A stretch of 64,000 nucleotides of DNA from Conexibacter sp. CPCC 205762. Lineage in GTDB: Bacteria > Actinomycetota > Thermoleophilia > Solirubrobacterales > Solirubrobacteraceae. Positions 37,001 to 44,513 of this stretch are shown here, one piece after another. The notes under the pieces are model-generated. The model was not told where the DNA came from and made no database searches. It saw nothing but the letters and a program-made list of their open reading frames with translations. A program made the translations under genes and the position numbers. The first letter of the stretch is position 1. Every line of letters begins with the position of its first letter. The stretch is taken from NCBI RefSeq assembly GCF_030646155.1, contig NZ_JAUTDN010000004.1, positions 62,001 through 126,000 of the forward strand, read 5' to 3'.

Positions 37001-38329
37001 CAGGCCGCCGCTGACGGAGCCCTCGTTGGCGCTCCAGCGGACGTCGCCGCGCTGGATCGCGACGGCCGACTGGTGGTCGTCGACCGCGCCGACCTTGATC
37101 GTGCGGTGCAGGCCCGGGAAGACGCGCGCGTCGTCCTGGCCGGGGGTCGACAGGACGAGCTGCTCGGCGACGCCGGAGCCCGGCGTCAGGAACAGGCCGA
37201 CGCCGTTGGGGTCGGAGCGCTCGTAGCCGTCGGAGGGGGTGTTGAAGACGGAGACCGCGCTGTCGCCGAGGTGGCGCCCGACGAGCGTCGTCGAGCCGCC
37301 GCCGTCGAGGTTCATCGCGGACTCGGCGCCGGCGTCGGCGAGGATCTGGGCGACCTTCACGGTCGTCATGCCGAGCGTCTGCGTCTGACGGCCGTCGGCG
37401 ACGAACAGCAGCAGCGTTCTGCCGCCGTCCTTGAAGCCGATCGCCGTGCGCGGGTGGACCGAGCCGTCGGTCGCGACGACTCTGCCGTCGCGGATCAGGA
37501 CCTCGTTGCCGCCGACGGCGAACTGGAGCTGCTTGGCGACGTCGCCGCTGAGCGTGTAGTCGAGTCTCAGCTCGTCGCCGGCTCTGAGCGCGCGGACGGC
37601 GTCCGCGGCGGCCTCGCGGCCGACGAGGTAGAAGGAGCCGGCGGGGATCTCGCCCGTGCCCGCGCCCTCGCTGACGGAGACGACCTTGCCGTCGGTGACG
37701 AGCGCCTCGGCGACGTTGGTCGGGTTGCCGCCGGCGCGGGAGATGCTGGCGCCCCACTTGGAGGTGTAGACGCGGAAGGCGCCGGCGGGGACGCCGCCGG
37801 GCGTGTTGATCGTCGCGACGGCGTGGTCGGCGCCGCCGAAGGTGACCTTCGCCTCAAGCGCGGTGCTGACAAGCTGGCCGATGCCGTCTCTGGTGACACC
37901 GGTGAGCGGCGAATTGAGGCCGTAGTTGGCGCTCTTGAGCAGCTCGCCGCCTCTGATCGCGAAGTTCTGCGGCGCTCTCGTGTTGTCGATGTCGAAGAAG
38001 TCGCCGTTGACGCCGGCGATCGCGCCGACTCTGTTGGCCTTTCTCGAGATCGGCCCTGCATCGGTGACCGCGTCGCCCGACAGCAGGTCGGTCGTGACGA
38101 GGCCGTTCTCGAGTCTGGCGGTCAGCAGCTGGTAGTCGAACCAGCCGCCCGACTCGAGCGTCTTGAGGTGGTGGACGCTGATGCCCGGACCGAGCGACTC
38201 GCTCTCGTCGATCAGGTTCAGCCCGGCGGCGGAGGCAGCCGACGGCAGCGCGGCAGCGGACAGCGCAGCGGCGGCAAGCATCACGGGCAGGCGTCCGCGA
38301 CGCCGCGCGCGCGGCGAAAAGGAGGTCAA
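34067..38329 (-). CDS. Paralogous secreted phosphodiester glycosidase/metallophosphoesterase with collagen-like stalk
   Basis: A 1420-residue paralogue of the following gene, with the same domain order. Signal peptide (1-35); NAGPA domain with GVNGDFFD and NLDGGGSTTL; Ig-like and jelly-roll-like regions; phosphoesterase with SDVQ, NGDIVD, GNHE, AHHP and GSHAQ; ASH-like domain; about 30 Gly-X-Y triplets starting PKGDKGDRGEQG; and a basic tail. The enzymatic cores are highly similar to the paralogue, while the linker and jelly-roll parts have diverged, suggesting different targets. The start is TTG with GAAGGA 5 nt upstream. It is the first gene of the pair, and a PhoP/PhoB-like direct repeat lies about 110 bp upstream. 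Confidence 0.85.
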   Translation of the reverse strand: MTSFSPRARRRGRLPVMLAAAALSAAALPSAASAAGLNLIDESESLGPGISVHHLKTLESGGWFDYQLLTARLENGLVTTDLLSGDAVTDAGPISRKANRVGAIAGVNGDFFDIDNTRAPQNFAIRGGELLKSANYGLNSPLTGVTRDGIGQLVSTALEAKVTFGGADHAVATINTPGGVPAGAFRVYTSKWGASISRAGGNPTNVAEALVTDGKVVSVSEGAGTGEIPAGSFYLVGREAAADAVRALRAGDELRLDYTLSGDVAKQLQFAVGGNEVLIRDGRVVATDGSVHPRTAIGFKDGGRTLLLFVADGRQTQTLGMTTVKVAQILADAGAESAMNLDGGGSTTLVGRHLGDSAVSVFNTPSDGYERSDPNGVGLFLTPGSGVAEQLVLSTPGQDDARVFPGLHRTIKVGAVDDHQSAVAIQRGDVRWSANEGSVSGGLLKAPEDVFGHIRVRATTDGAQQELPVRVLGALNSLELSSQRLSFSETGAQFAQQLTVTGRDAEGFTAPVESSDLELDYDDSVVKITPSGSGLRITPLTNAGTLLTISVNGESVQLPISVGVQTITDSYLLTRNPIGNALWKFTGTSGIMTSITDTAEGVKVDYRAGRNIGVTSNGTIGQFELPGAPLRVHVRVKSTQTLTLSYGSFRQSDGTYKSLYGNPVRPGWNDIVFTMPADTKFPVKFDTFQAIETTVAAQRDGSIVVGEVSADVPSEVELPEQAPLRADSLLSSDGRLQEGEDFTFATLSDVQFTHVNQEMVPVAIQALRRIRATRPDLVVLNGDIVDLGAPEDMTLARRTLEEGGCQLVPLGTEDLPEPTDSTIPCLYVPGNHESYVAGGQGTLDAFRAEFGRDYGYTDHKGTRFITLNSSYGNFRSSDFDQLPYFQEALDDAASDDAIDNVMVFAHHPVDDPAETKSSQLTERTEVQLVKKMLSGFRDDSGKGVAMVGSHAQIMNVHREEGVPYIVLPSSGKAPYGTPDRGGITGWVRWGVDSDENAAGQWLEGDVHPFAQTIDLQTPETLEVGGAAQLGGTLVQPSGVGNGTRTVPLRYPLSLRWSGSENLAIGSGEEAVEAARDADKTAILDPATGEITALAEGSVDVTVEADSMRNGDDMAPITTTKTIAVEPSTAPGAKAWIAQPTFPDQFANTIGAAQPVTVSNTGDEPLELTLKGVKAVDGPAGDFIVADDACTTKTVAPGSSCTLLVRFAPSRESATTTAKLVFAANTAEQRHTVTLSATSTTLPKGDKGDRGEQGTPGEAGQPGPQGPAGADGSNGRDGAAGPAGANGADGAQGPQGVAGADGANGRDGATGPQGAAGAKGDKGDQGAAGAKGDKGAAGRDALVTCTVRSSRVTCKVTYSSRSSAKNATVKTSAKASLVRNGRTYAKGRVSSLRATRKITRGSYALKVGSGKSATTLKVTIR

Positions 38330-38437
38330 TTTGGTCCTTCGATGAGGGAGACGGGACGGTGGGGAGTGACCGCGTCCTGCGGTTCACGGTGACTGTCCCG
38401 TTCAGCCGAAGGTGACTCGTGACCGCCCCGTCATGAA

Positions 38438-38455
38438 ACTGTGAGAAAGCTGTGA
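38438..38455 (-). promoter_or_regulatory. PhoP/PhoB-type direct-repeat box
   Basis: Read on the minus strand the site is TCACAGC-N4-TCACAGT, two 7-bp repeats at 11-bp spacing. The consensus I recall for mycobacterial PhoP is TCACAGC-N4-TCACAGC, and E. coli Pho boxes use the same 7+4 geometry. It lies between the hdeD-like gene and the first giant phosphodiesterase gene, 109 bp before the latter's TTG. Confidence 0.55.
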
Positions 38456-38474
38456 AGCGCCCTCAAGAACGGTT

Positions 38475-39059
<585 letters not shown>

Positions 39060-40826
39060 TTATTGCTGCGCGCGGACGCGCTTGCGCAGCGGCGCGAACT
39101 CGCTCCACGGGCGCGTGTTGGCGACCTGCGCCGGCGTCAGCCAGGCGCGCCGTGCGGTCGCGATCCCGTAGCGGCGGCTGCTCGCCAGCGTCGTCGTGCG
39201 GTGGGCGTCGCTGTTGACGAGGATCAGCACGCCGGCCTCGGCGGCCGCGCGCGCGTGGACGTCGTTGAGGTCGCGGCGGTCGGGCGCGCCGTTGATCTCC
39301 AGCATCGTGCCGGTCCGCGCCGCGGCCTCGATCACGCGCGTGACGTCGAGCCCGTACGGCGGCCGCGCCTCGATCTTGCGGCCGGTCAGGTGGCCGATCG
39401 CGTCGACGGAGGGATGCTCGATCGCCGCGATCACGCGCTCGGTCATCGCGGCTTCCGAGATGCCGAAGGAGGAGTGGACCGAGGCGATCACCCAGTCGAG
39501 CCGCGCGAGCAGCTCGTCGGGGTAGTCGAGCGAGCCGTCGGGGAGGATGTTGACCTCGCTGCCGGCCAGCAGCTCGATCCCGGGGAAGGCGGCGCTGGCG
39601 GCGTGGATCCGCTCGATCTGCTCCTCCAGCTGGGCCGGCGAGACGTCGTCGCCGAAGCCGTGCGAGGCGGAGTGGTCGGTGATCGCGAGGTACTCGTAGC
39701 CGAGCGCCTGCGCCGCCTCCGCCATCTGCTCGATCTCGGCCTTGCCGTCGGACGCGACGGTGTGGCTGTGGAGGTCGCCCTTGACGTCGGCCTCGGTCAC
39801 CAGCTCGGGCAGGCCGCTGCCGCCGTCGAGCCTGGCCGCCTGCAGCTCGCCGCGGTTCTCGCGCAGCTCCGGCTCGATGTACTGGTAGCCGAGCTTGGCG
39901 TAGACCTCCTGCTCGGTCGCGCAGCGGATCGTCTCGCCGCTGGCGTCGTCGAGGACCCCGTACTCGGAGACGTGCAGGCCGCGTTTGACGGCCGCCTCGC
40001 GCAGCGCGACGTTGTGCTGCTTGGAGCCGGTGAAGTGCTGCAGGACGTTGCCGAACTGATCGGGCGCGACGACCTTGAGGTCGACGCCGATGCCGTTGTG
40101 GGTGCGCACGCGGGCGCCGTTGTCGCCGATGCCGGCGGTCGACTCGACCAGCTCGGAGGCGACGAGCGCCTCCGCCAGCGCGCGCGGGTCGTCGGCGGTG
40201 GCGATGATGTCGAGGTCCTTGACCGAGTCGGCCCAGCGGCGGGCGGAGCCGGCCAGCTCGACCTGGTGCGAGCTCGGGTGGTCGCGCAGCAGCTGCAGCA
40301 GCGGCTCGGCGATCGCGAGCGCGCGGTCGAGCACGAAGCGGCCGCCGGCGCCGGCCTCGGCGGCCGCGGTCGCGCGCGCGATCGCCTCGAGGAAGTTCTG
40401 CTCGGCTCTGGCGCCGAACCCTCTCAGGTCGCGAATCCGCTGCTGTCTGGCGGCGGTCTCCAGCGCCTGCAGCGAGTCGATCCCCAGCTCCTCGTAGAGG
40501 CGGCGGGCGCGCTTGGGCCCGAGCCCCGGCAGGCGCGTCATCTCCAGCAGGCCGGCGGGGAACTTCGCCCGCAGTCTGACGGCCTGCGGGATCTCGCCGG
40601 TCTCGACCAGCGCGACCAGCTTCGTCTCCAGCGTCGCGCCGATCCCCGGCAGCTCGGTGACGCGGCCCTCGCGCGTGAGCGCGGCGACCGAGACGGAGGC
40701 GTCGCGGGTGACCTTGGCGGCGTTGCGGTAGGCGACGACGCGGTGGACGATCGCGCCGTCCAGCTCGTAGAGGTCGCCCAGCTCGTCGAAGGCGGCGGCG
40801 ATCTCGCTGTTCGTTGGGTCGGCCAT
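39060..40826 (-). CDS. polX: Family X DNA polymerase/3'-5' exonuclease
   Basis: PolX of 588 residues for gap-filling DNA repair. The N-terminal 8-kDa-like and helix-hairpin-helix regions (ELPGIGATLETKL, RLPGLGPKRARRLYEELG) are followed by the nucleotidyltransferase motif GSARRW...VKDLDII (about 195-210, with the metal-binding DxD) and GVDLKVV. From about residue 350 comes a PHP phosphoesterase domain (HSHTVASDGK, ITDHS, EVNILPDG, HLTGRK, NSDAHR). The length matches Bacillus PolX (about 570). ATG 40826 was chosen as the first Met before the conserved SEIAAAFDELGDLYEL. Confidence 0.93.
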   Translation of the reverse strand: MADPTNSEIAAAFDELGDLYELDGAIVHRVVAYRNAAKVTRDASVSVAALTREGRVTELPGIGATLETKLVALVETGEIPQAVRLRAKFPAGLLEMTRLPGLGPKRARRLYEELGIDSLQALETAARQQRIRDLRGFGARAEQNFLEAIARATAAAEAGAGGRFVLDRALAIAEPLLQLLRDHPSSHQVELAGSARRWADSVKDLDIIATADDPRALAEALVASELVESTAGIGDNGARVRTHNGIGVDLKVVAPDQFGNVLQHFTGSKQHNVALREAAVKRGLHVSEYGVLDDASGETIRCATEQEVYAKLGYQYIEPELRENRGELQAARLDGGSGLPELVTEADVKGDLHSHTVASDGKAEIEQMAEAAQALGYEYLAITDHSASHGFGDDVSPAQLEEQIERIHAASAAFPGIELLAGSEVNILPDGSLDYPDELLARLDWVIASVHSSFGISEAAMTERVIAAIEHPSVDAIGHLTGRKIEARPPYGLDVTRVIEAAARTGTMLEINGAPDRRDLNDVHARAAAEAGVLILVNSDAHRTTTLASSRRYGIATARRAWLTPAQVANTRPWSEFAPLRKRVRAQQ

Positions 40827-40895
40827 GGGGGAGAACCTAGCTTCCGGGTCACTCGTCGTGCGATCCTGGGCGTCCAGCTCCCTTCCTGGGGGCAC

Positions 40896-40901
40896 TATAC
40901 T
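40896..40901 (+). promoter_or_regulatory. -10 element of trxA
   Basis: TATACT is a near-consensus -10 box in an otherwise GC-rich region, 36 bp before the trxA ATG. The predicted transcript has a short leader with AAGGAG. The -35 is not clear. Confidence 0.55.
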
Positions 40902-40937
40902 TTGTGAAGTAAGCCGAATCCCCAAGGAGCCCCTCTC

Positions 40938-41270
40938 ATGGCTGGCACCATCACCGAGGTCAACGACAACAACTTCCAGGCCGAGGTCATCGAGTCCGAC
41001 GTCCCCGTGCTGGTCGACTTCTGGGCGCCCTGGTGCGGCCCGTGCCGGATGGTCGCCCCCGTGCTGGAGGAGATCGCCGGCGAGCGGGGCGAGGCGCTGA
41101 AGATCGTCAAGCTCAACGTCGACGACAACCAGCAGACGGCGATGAGCTACGAGGTCCTCTCGATCCCGACGCTGATCCTGTTCAAGAACGGCACGATCGC
41201 GAAGAAGGTCGTCGGCGCCTACCCGAAGCGCAAGCTCGAGGCCGAGCTCGAGCCGGCGCTCGCCGCCTAG
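40938..41270 (+). CDS. trxA: Thioredoxin
   Basis: Cytoplasmic disulphide reductant of 110 residues. The redox motif WAPWCGPC has Cys33 and Cys36, with the conserved Asp27 in DFWA, the cis-Pro region SIPTLILFKNG, and Lys/Gly residues at the usual positions. The length is standard. AAGGAG sits 10 nt before the ATG, and a good -10 box and a following hairpin make this a monocistronic unit. Thioredoxin reductase is not in the window. Confidence 0.97.
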   Translation: MAGTITEVNDNNFQAEVIESDVPVLVDFWAPWCGPCRMVAPVLEEIAGERGEALKIVKLNVDDNQQTAMSYEVLSIPTLILFKNGTIAKKVVGAYPKRKLEAELEPALAA

Positions 41271-41302
41271 CTCACCTGGCCTCCCAGGCCACCACGTAGA
41301 CG

Positions 41303-41327
41303 ATGGGCGGCGCCGCGCGCCGCCCAT
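41303..41327 (+). terminator. Terminator hairpin of trxA
   Basis: ATGGGCGGCGC-CGC-GCGCCGCCCAT is a perfect 11-bp stem with a 3-nt loop, 32 bp after the trxA stop. Its last base begins the TAGCGT hexamer before the next gene. Confidence 0.65.
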
Positions 41328-41340
41328 AGCGTCAGCGGCG

Positions 41341-42117
41341 ATGATCCCGCCGCCGACCACGCTGGCCGAGGGCCGGCCAGTCCATGACCTCGCCGGCGTG
41401 CGCGTCTGGCTCGTCACGGCCGACGAGCCGGCGCGCCGGCGGCTGCAGCCGCTGCTGGCGCCCGACGAGCTGACGCGCGCGGGGCGGCTGCGCAACGCGG
41501 CCGACCGCGACCGCTTCGTCGTCGGCCGCGGCCTCGCGCGGCTGGCGCTCGCGACCCAGCTGGGAATCGCGCCGGCCGCCGTCGCGCTGCGGACCGGCGC
41601 TCACGGCCGTCCCGCGCTGGGGTGCGAGACGCTCGACTTCAACATCGCCCATGCCGGCGCGCTGGTCGCCTGCGCGGTCGCGCGCGACCAGCGCGTCGGG
41701 ATCGACGTCGAGCACCTGCGCGTGCTGCGGGCCCGCCACGCCTTCGTCGAGCTGACCTGCGCGCCACACGAGCGGGCGTGGCTCGAATCGCTGCCGCGGC
41801 GAGCGCGCAAGGCGGCGCTGTTCGAGCTGTGGACGGCGAAGGAGGCCTGCCTGAAGGCCTCCGGCTGCGGGCTGCTGGAGCCGCCGTCGGAGGTCGCCGT
41901 CGTACTGCGGCCAGGGCGCGAGCGGCTGCCGGCGCGGACGCTCGCGCGCTTCCGCGAGGAGCGCTTCGCCGTTCACCGGCTCGCCTGTCCGTCGGACTAC
42001 CGGCTGACGCTCGCTACTCGCCCGCGACGTGCCGCCGCAGCCGCTCCAGCCGGCGATCCCACTGCCCGCCGACCTCTGCGATCCAGCGGATCGCGTCGTC
42101 GAGCGGATCGGGCGTGA
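41341..42117 (+). CDS. 4'-phosphopantetheinyl transferase (Sfp-type)
   Basis: Transfers phosphopantetheine from CoA to carrier-protein domains. The 258-residue protein has the Sfp-type motifs: FNIAHAG, then GIDVEHL with metal-binding Asp122 and Glu124, and FELWTAKEACLKASG with Trp-Thr-Ala-Lys-Glu (164-168). No PKS/NRPS gene is nearby. TAGCGT 8 nt upstream of the ATG suggests leaderless expression. The last about 34 codons are Arg/Ala-rich low-complexity sequence antisense to the ArsR gene, so the real C-terminus may differ (frameshift or an overlapping tail). Confidence 0.88.
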   Translation: MIPPPTTLAEGRPVHDLAGVRVWLVTADEPARRRLQPLLAPDELTRAGRLRNAADRDRFVVGRGLARLALATQLGIAPAAVALRTGAHGRPALGCETLDFNIAHAGALVACAVARDQRVGIDVEHLRVLRARHAFVELTCAPHERAWLESLPRRARKAALFELWTAKEACLKASGCGLLEPPSEVAVVLRPGRERLPARTLARFREERFAVHRLACPSDYRLTLATRPRRAAAAAPAGDPTARRPLRSSGSRRRADRA

Positions 42118-42385
42118 GCCGGTAGCGCGTCTCGCGGCCGGCTCTCTCGGTCGTGACGAGGCCGGCGCCGGCGAGCGTCGCGAGGTGCTTGGCGACCGCC
42201 TGACGCGAGATCGGCAGCTGCGCCGCGAGCGCGGTCGCCGTCGTCGTCGGCTGGCGCGACAGCTCCTGCACGACCGCGCGGCGGGTCGGGTCGGCGAGCG
42301 CGGCGAAGACCGCGCCGGGGCCGAACGCGGCGCCGCCCCCCGGCGGGAGGCCCGCGCCGCCGGCGGGTGACGCGTGCGGGCTCAC
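42014..42385 (-). CDS. ArsR-type winged-helix regulator
   Basis: A 123-residue repressor-type protein. The winged-helix domain is FAALADPTRRAVVQELSRQP, then ALAAQLPISRQAVAKHLATL as recognition helix and a wing GRETRYRLTPDPLDDA. It has no metal-binding Cys motif, as in the ArsR regulators paired with SRPBCC proteins. Its ATG overlaps the stop of the SRPBCC gene by 4 bp (ATGA), so the two form an operon. Two GCAAC-N6-GTTGC dyads upstream of the operon are plausible autoregulatory sites. Its 3' end overlaps the convergent phosphopantetheinyl transferase gene. Confidence 0.9.
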   Translation of the reverse strand: MSPHASPAGGAGLPPGGGAAFGPGAVFAALADPTRRAVVQELSRQPTTTATALAAQLPISRQAVAKHLATLAGAGLVTTERAGRETRYRLTPDPLDDAIRWIAEVGGQWDRRLERLRRHVAGE

Positions 42386-42876
42386 GACCAGGCGCAGAGC
42401 GAGCAGGCCGAGAGCGCGCCCATCCGCTGGGTCCAGGCGCTCGGGACGCCGGCCGGCGCGAGCGGGACGTCGCCGCCGCCGGCGAGCACGTCGATCCGCA
42501 CCTCAACGACGGAGACGCGCGTGCCGCCCTCGACGTCGTCGAGCGTCAGCTCGACGAGCGACTCGTCGCGGCCGGGGTCGTCCGGGTCGCCGCCGGCGGC
42601 CGCGCGGTCGCCGGCGCCCTCGCCGCCGTCCGCGTCCTGCGGGCGCCAGCGGAAGGCGATCCGGCGCCGCTCGGCGATCGCGTCGACGACGCCGACGCGG
42701 GCGCTGCCGTCGTCCCAGGCGAAGCGCGCGGCGCCGCCCTCGCGCGGGTCCAGCTCGACCTCGTCGGCGAGCCAGCAGGCGAGCTGGTCGGGGTCGGTGA
42801 CCGCCGCCCACGCCTGCTCGCGCGAGATCGGCAGCACGACGGCGCGGTGGACGGCGGCGGCGGACTCGGCGCTCAT
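42382..42876 (-). CDS. SRPBCC (AHSA1-like) domain protein
   Basis: Small START/SRPBCC-fold ligand-binding protein of 164 residues. AVVLPISREQAWAAVTDPDQLACWLADEVELDPREGG is the typical AHSA1 start, followed by FRWRPQDAD and a late segment VELTLDDVEGGTRVSVVEVRI. Partnering with ArsR is common in actinobacteria, but the ligand is unknown. GAAGGAGA 6 nt before ATG 42876 fixes the start. First gene of a two-gene operon with the ArsR regulator. Confidence 0.85.
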   Translation of the reverse strand: MSAESAAAVHRAVVLPISREQAWAAVTDPDQLACWLADEVELDPREGGAARFAWDDGSARVGVVDAIAERRRIAFRWRPQDADGGEGAGDRAAAGGDPDDPGRDESLVELTLDDVEGGTRVSVVEVRIDVLAGGGDVPLAPAGVPSAWTQRMGALSACSLCAWS

Positions 42877-42896
42877 GGCGTCTCCTTCTCGGTCAT

Positions 42897-42954
42897 GCAA
42901 CTCACAGGTTGCTAGTCTAGCGCCAGCCTCATGCGCAACTAAAAGGTTGCGCAT
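42897..42954. promoter_or_regulatory. Twin dyad operators around a bidirectional -10, SRPBCC-arsR/clpP
   Basis: GCAAC-TCACAG-GTTGC (42897-42912) and ATGCGCAAC-TAAAAG-GTTGCGCAT (42931-42954) share the core GCAAC-N6-GTTGC, centres 38 bp apart. Between them TAGTCTAG (42913-42920) can act as a -10 in both directions (TAGTCT forward, TAGACT reverse). The layout suits ArsR control of its own operon and possibly of clpP. Confidence 0.6.
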
Positions 42955-42980
42955 GGAATACGACCGCAAGGAGAGACCGC

Positions 42981-43571
42981 ATGTCCCCGCTCGTCCCGAT
43001 GGTCGTCGAGCAGAGCCCGCGTGGCGAGCGCTCGTTCGACATCTACTCGCGCCTGCTGAACGAGCGCGTGATCTTCCTCGGCCAGCAGGTCGACGACCAG
43101 ATCGCCAACCTCGTCGTCGCGCAGCTGCTGCATCTCGAGTCGGTCGATCCCGACAAGGACGTCCACCTCTACATCAACTCGCCCGGCGGCTCCGTCTACG
43201 CCGGCCTCGCGATCTACGACACGATGCAGCTGATCCGCCCCGACGTGGCGACGATCTGCGTCGGCATCGCGATGTCGATGGGCTCGTTCCTGCTGGCCGG
43301 CGGCGCGCGCGGGAAGCGGATGGCGCTGCCCAACAGCCGCATCCTCAACCACCAGCCCTCAGGCGGCTACGAGGGTCAGGCGACCGACATCCAGATCCAC
43401 GCCGCCGAGTCGCTGCGCGTGCGGCGGCGGATGGAGGAGCTGTACGCCCACCACACCGGCCAGCCGCTGGAGCAGATCCACGCGGACATGGAGCGCGACC
43501 GCTACTTCACGCCCGAGCAGGCGGTCGAGTACGGCCTGATCGACAAGATCCACGAGCCGCGCAAGGGGTGA
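42981..43571 (+). CDS. clpP: ATP-dependent Clp protease proteolytic subunit
   Basis: Serine peptidase subunit that forms the 14-mer chamber with ClpX/ClpC ATPases. The 196-residue protein has the catalytic triad Ser99 ([11 protein letters not shown]), His124 (LNHQPSGGY) and Asp173 (ERDRYFTP), and the oligomerisation helices are intact. AAGGAGAG lies 6 nt before the ATG. The gene is separated from tig/clpX, which often accompany it, and is divergent from the SRPBCC-ArsR operon, so it may be a second clpP paralogue. Confidence 0.95.
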   Translation: MSPLVPMVVEQSPRGERSFDIYSRLLNERVIFLGQQVDDQIANLVVAQLLHLESVDPDKDVHLYINSPGGSVYAGLAIYDTMQLIRPDVATICVGIAMSMGSFLLAGGARGKRMALPNSRILNHQPSGGYEGQATDIQIHAAESLRVRRRMEELYAHHTGQPLEQIHADMERDRYFTPEQAVEYGLIDKIHEPRKG

Positions 43572-43604
43572 GCGGGAGCGCGGCTGGCCGCGCTCCCGCT
43601 CAGC

Positions 43605-44219
43605 TCAGTTCGCGAGCAGATCCGCGGCGACGGCCGCGAGGTGGCGCTCCATCGCCTCGCTCGCCTGAGCGGCGTCGCGCGCGGCGATCGTCGCGTTGAT
43701 CGAGCGGTACTCCTCTATCTCGGCCGCGACCCGTCTGGCCGGCGGCTGCTCGCGTCTGCCGACGGCGGCGAGGACGCGGTGCAGCGGCTCGCTGAGGCGC
43801 GCGAGCGTCGCGTTGCCGGCGGCGCGCACGACACTGCGGTGGAAGGCGAGCCGCGCCTCCTGGTAGCGGGCGGCGCTGCCGCGGTTGGAGGCGACCCTGT
43901 CGGCGGTCGCGCTCATCTGCAAGATCGCCTCCTCGAGCTGCGCGAGGTCGGCGCTGGTGGCGCGCGTCGCGGCCAGGCCGGCCGCCTGCACCTCGAACAT
44001 GCGCTGGCACTCGAGCACCTCGGCGAGGCGATCGGAGGCGCCGCTGGCGATCATCACGTCGAGCACGTCCTCGTCGAGCGCGCTCCAGAGGGCGGGCTCG
44101 GTGACGACCGCGCCCTTGCCGTGCTTGACGGAGATCAGGCCGCGCTCCTCGAGCGCGCGGATGCCCTCGCGCACGACGCCGCGGCTGACGCCGAAGCGCT
44201 CGACCAGGTCGAGCTCGCC
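43605..44219 (-). pseudogene. GntR/FadR-family regulator lacking its N-terminus
   Basis: The frame encodes a GntR winged helix from mid-domain (ERFGVSRGVVREGIRALEERGLISV) and a full FCD ligand-binding domain (FHRSVVRAAGN ... EYRSINATIAARD ... EAMERHL). The first about 25-30 residues of the GntR domain are absent: upstream of LDLVERFGV the same frame reads sequence that belongs to another GntR gene on the opposite strand. No normal start codon or Shine-Dalgarno is visible at the break. It is probably inactive unless a short form starts internally. Confidence 0.65.
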
Positions 44220-44489
44220 TTCCACCAGGCACTGATCGGCGGCACCCGCAACCGCGCCCTCTGCAGCCTGACCGAGTCGATCCACGCCGCCGTGCTGACG
44301 ACGCGCTTCTGGCTCGCCAGACCGGAGTACCGCCTCCAGCGCGCGATGCCCGAGCACCGCGCGATCTTCGCCGCCGTGCTCGCGCGCGATCCGGCGGCCG
44401 CGCGTGCGGCGATGGCAGCCCACCTCGCGACCGTCGAGAGCTACATCACAGCGCACAACGGCGCCCGCGCCGTCGGCAGCAGCGCCTGA
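44208..44489 (+). pseudogene. C-terminal FCD fragment of a second GntR-family regulator
   Basis: From about 44208 the plus strand reads ELAFHQALIGGTRNRALCSL ... MPEHRAIFAAVLARDPAAARAAMAAHLATVES and then stops. This is the last half of an FCD domain (metal-binding His of FHQAL and EHRAI, and the HL pair). The DNA-binding domain and first FCD half are missing. The fragment abuts the other truncated GntR gene head to head at the 8-bp palindrome CGAGCTCG (44210-44217). Confidence 0.65.
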
Positions 44490-44513
44490 CGCGCAGGCGC
44501 GTCCCGGGCGCGC

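Noticed and set aside
30296..38392. Very long plus-strand open frames (about 1240-1250 codons) opposite the two giant proteins
   Set aside because: They give Arg/Asp/Val low-complexity sequence without domains or RBS; they arise from the antisense of GC-rich codons.
40831..40842. LexA-like GAACCTAGCTTC upstream of polX
   Set aside because: One half-site deviates (CTTC for GTTC), so the dyad is incomplete; a single near match is not convincing.
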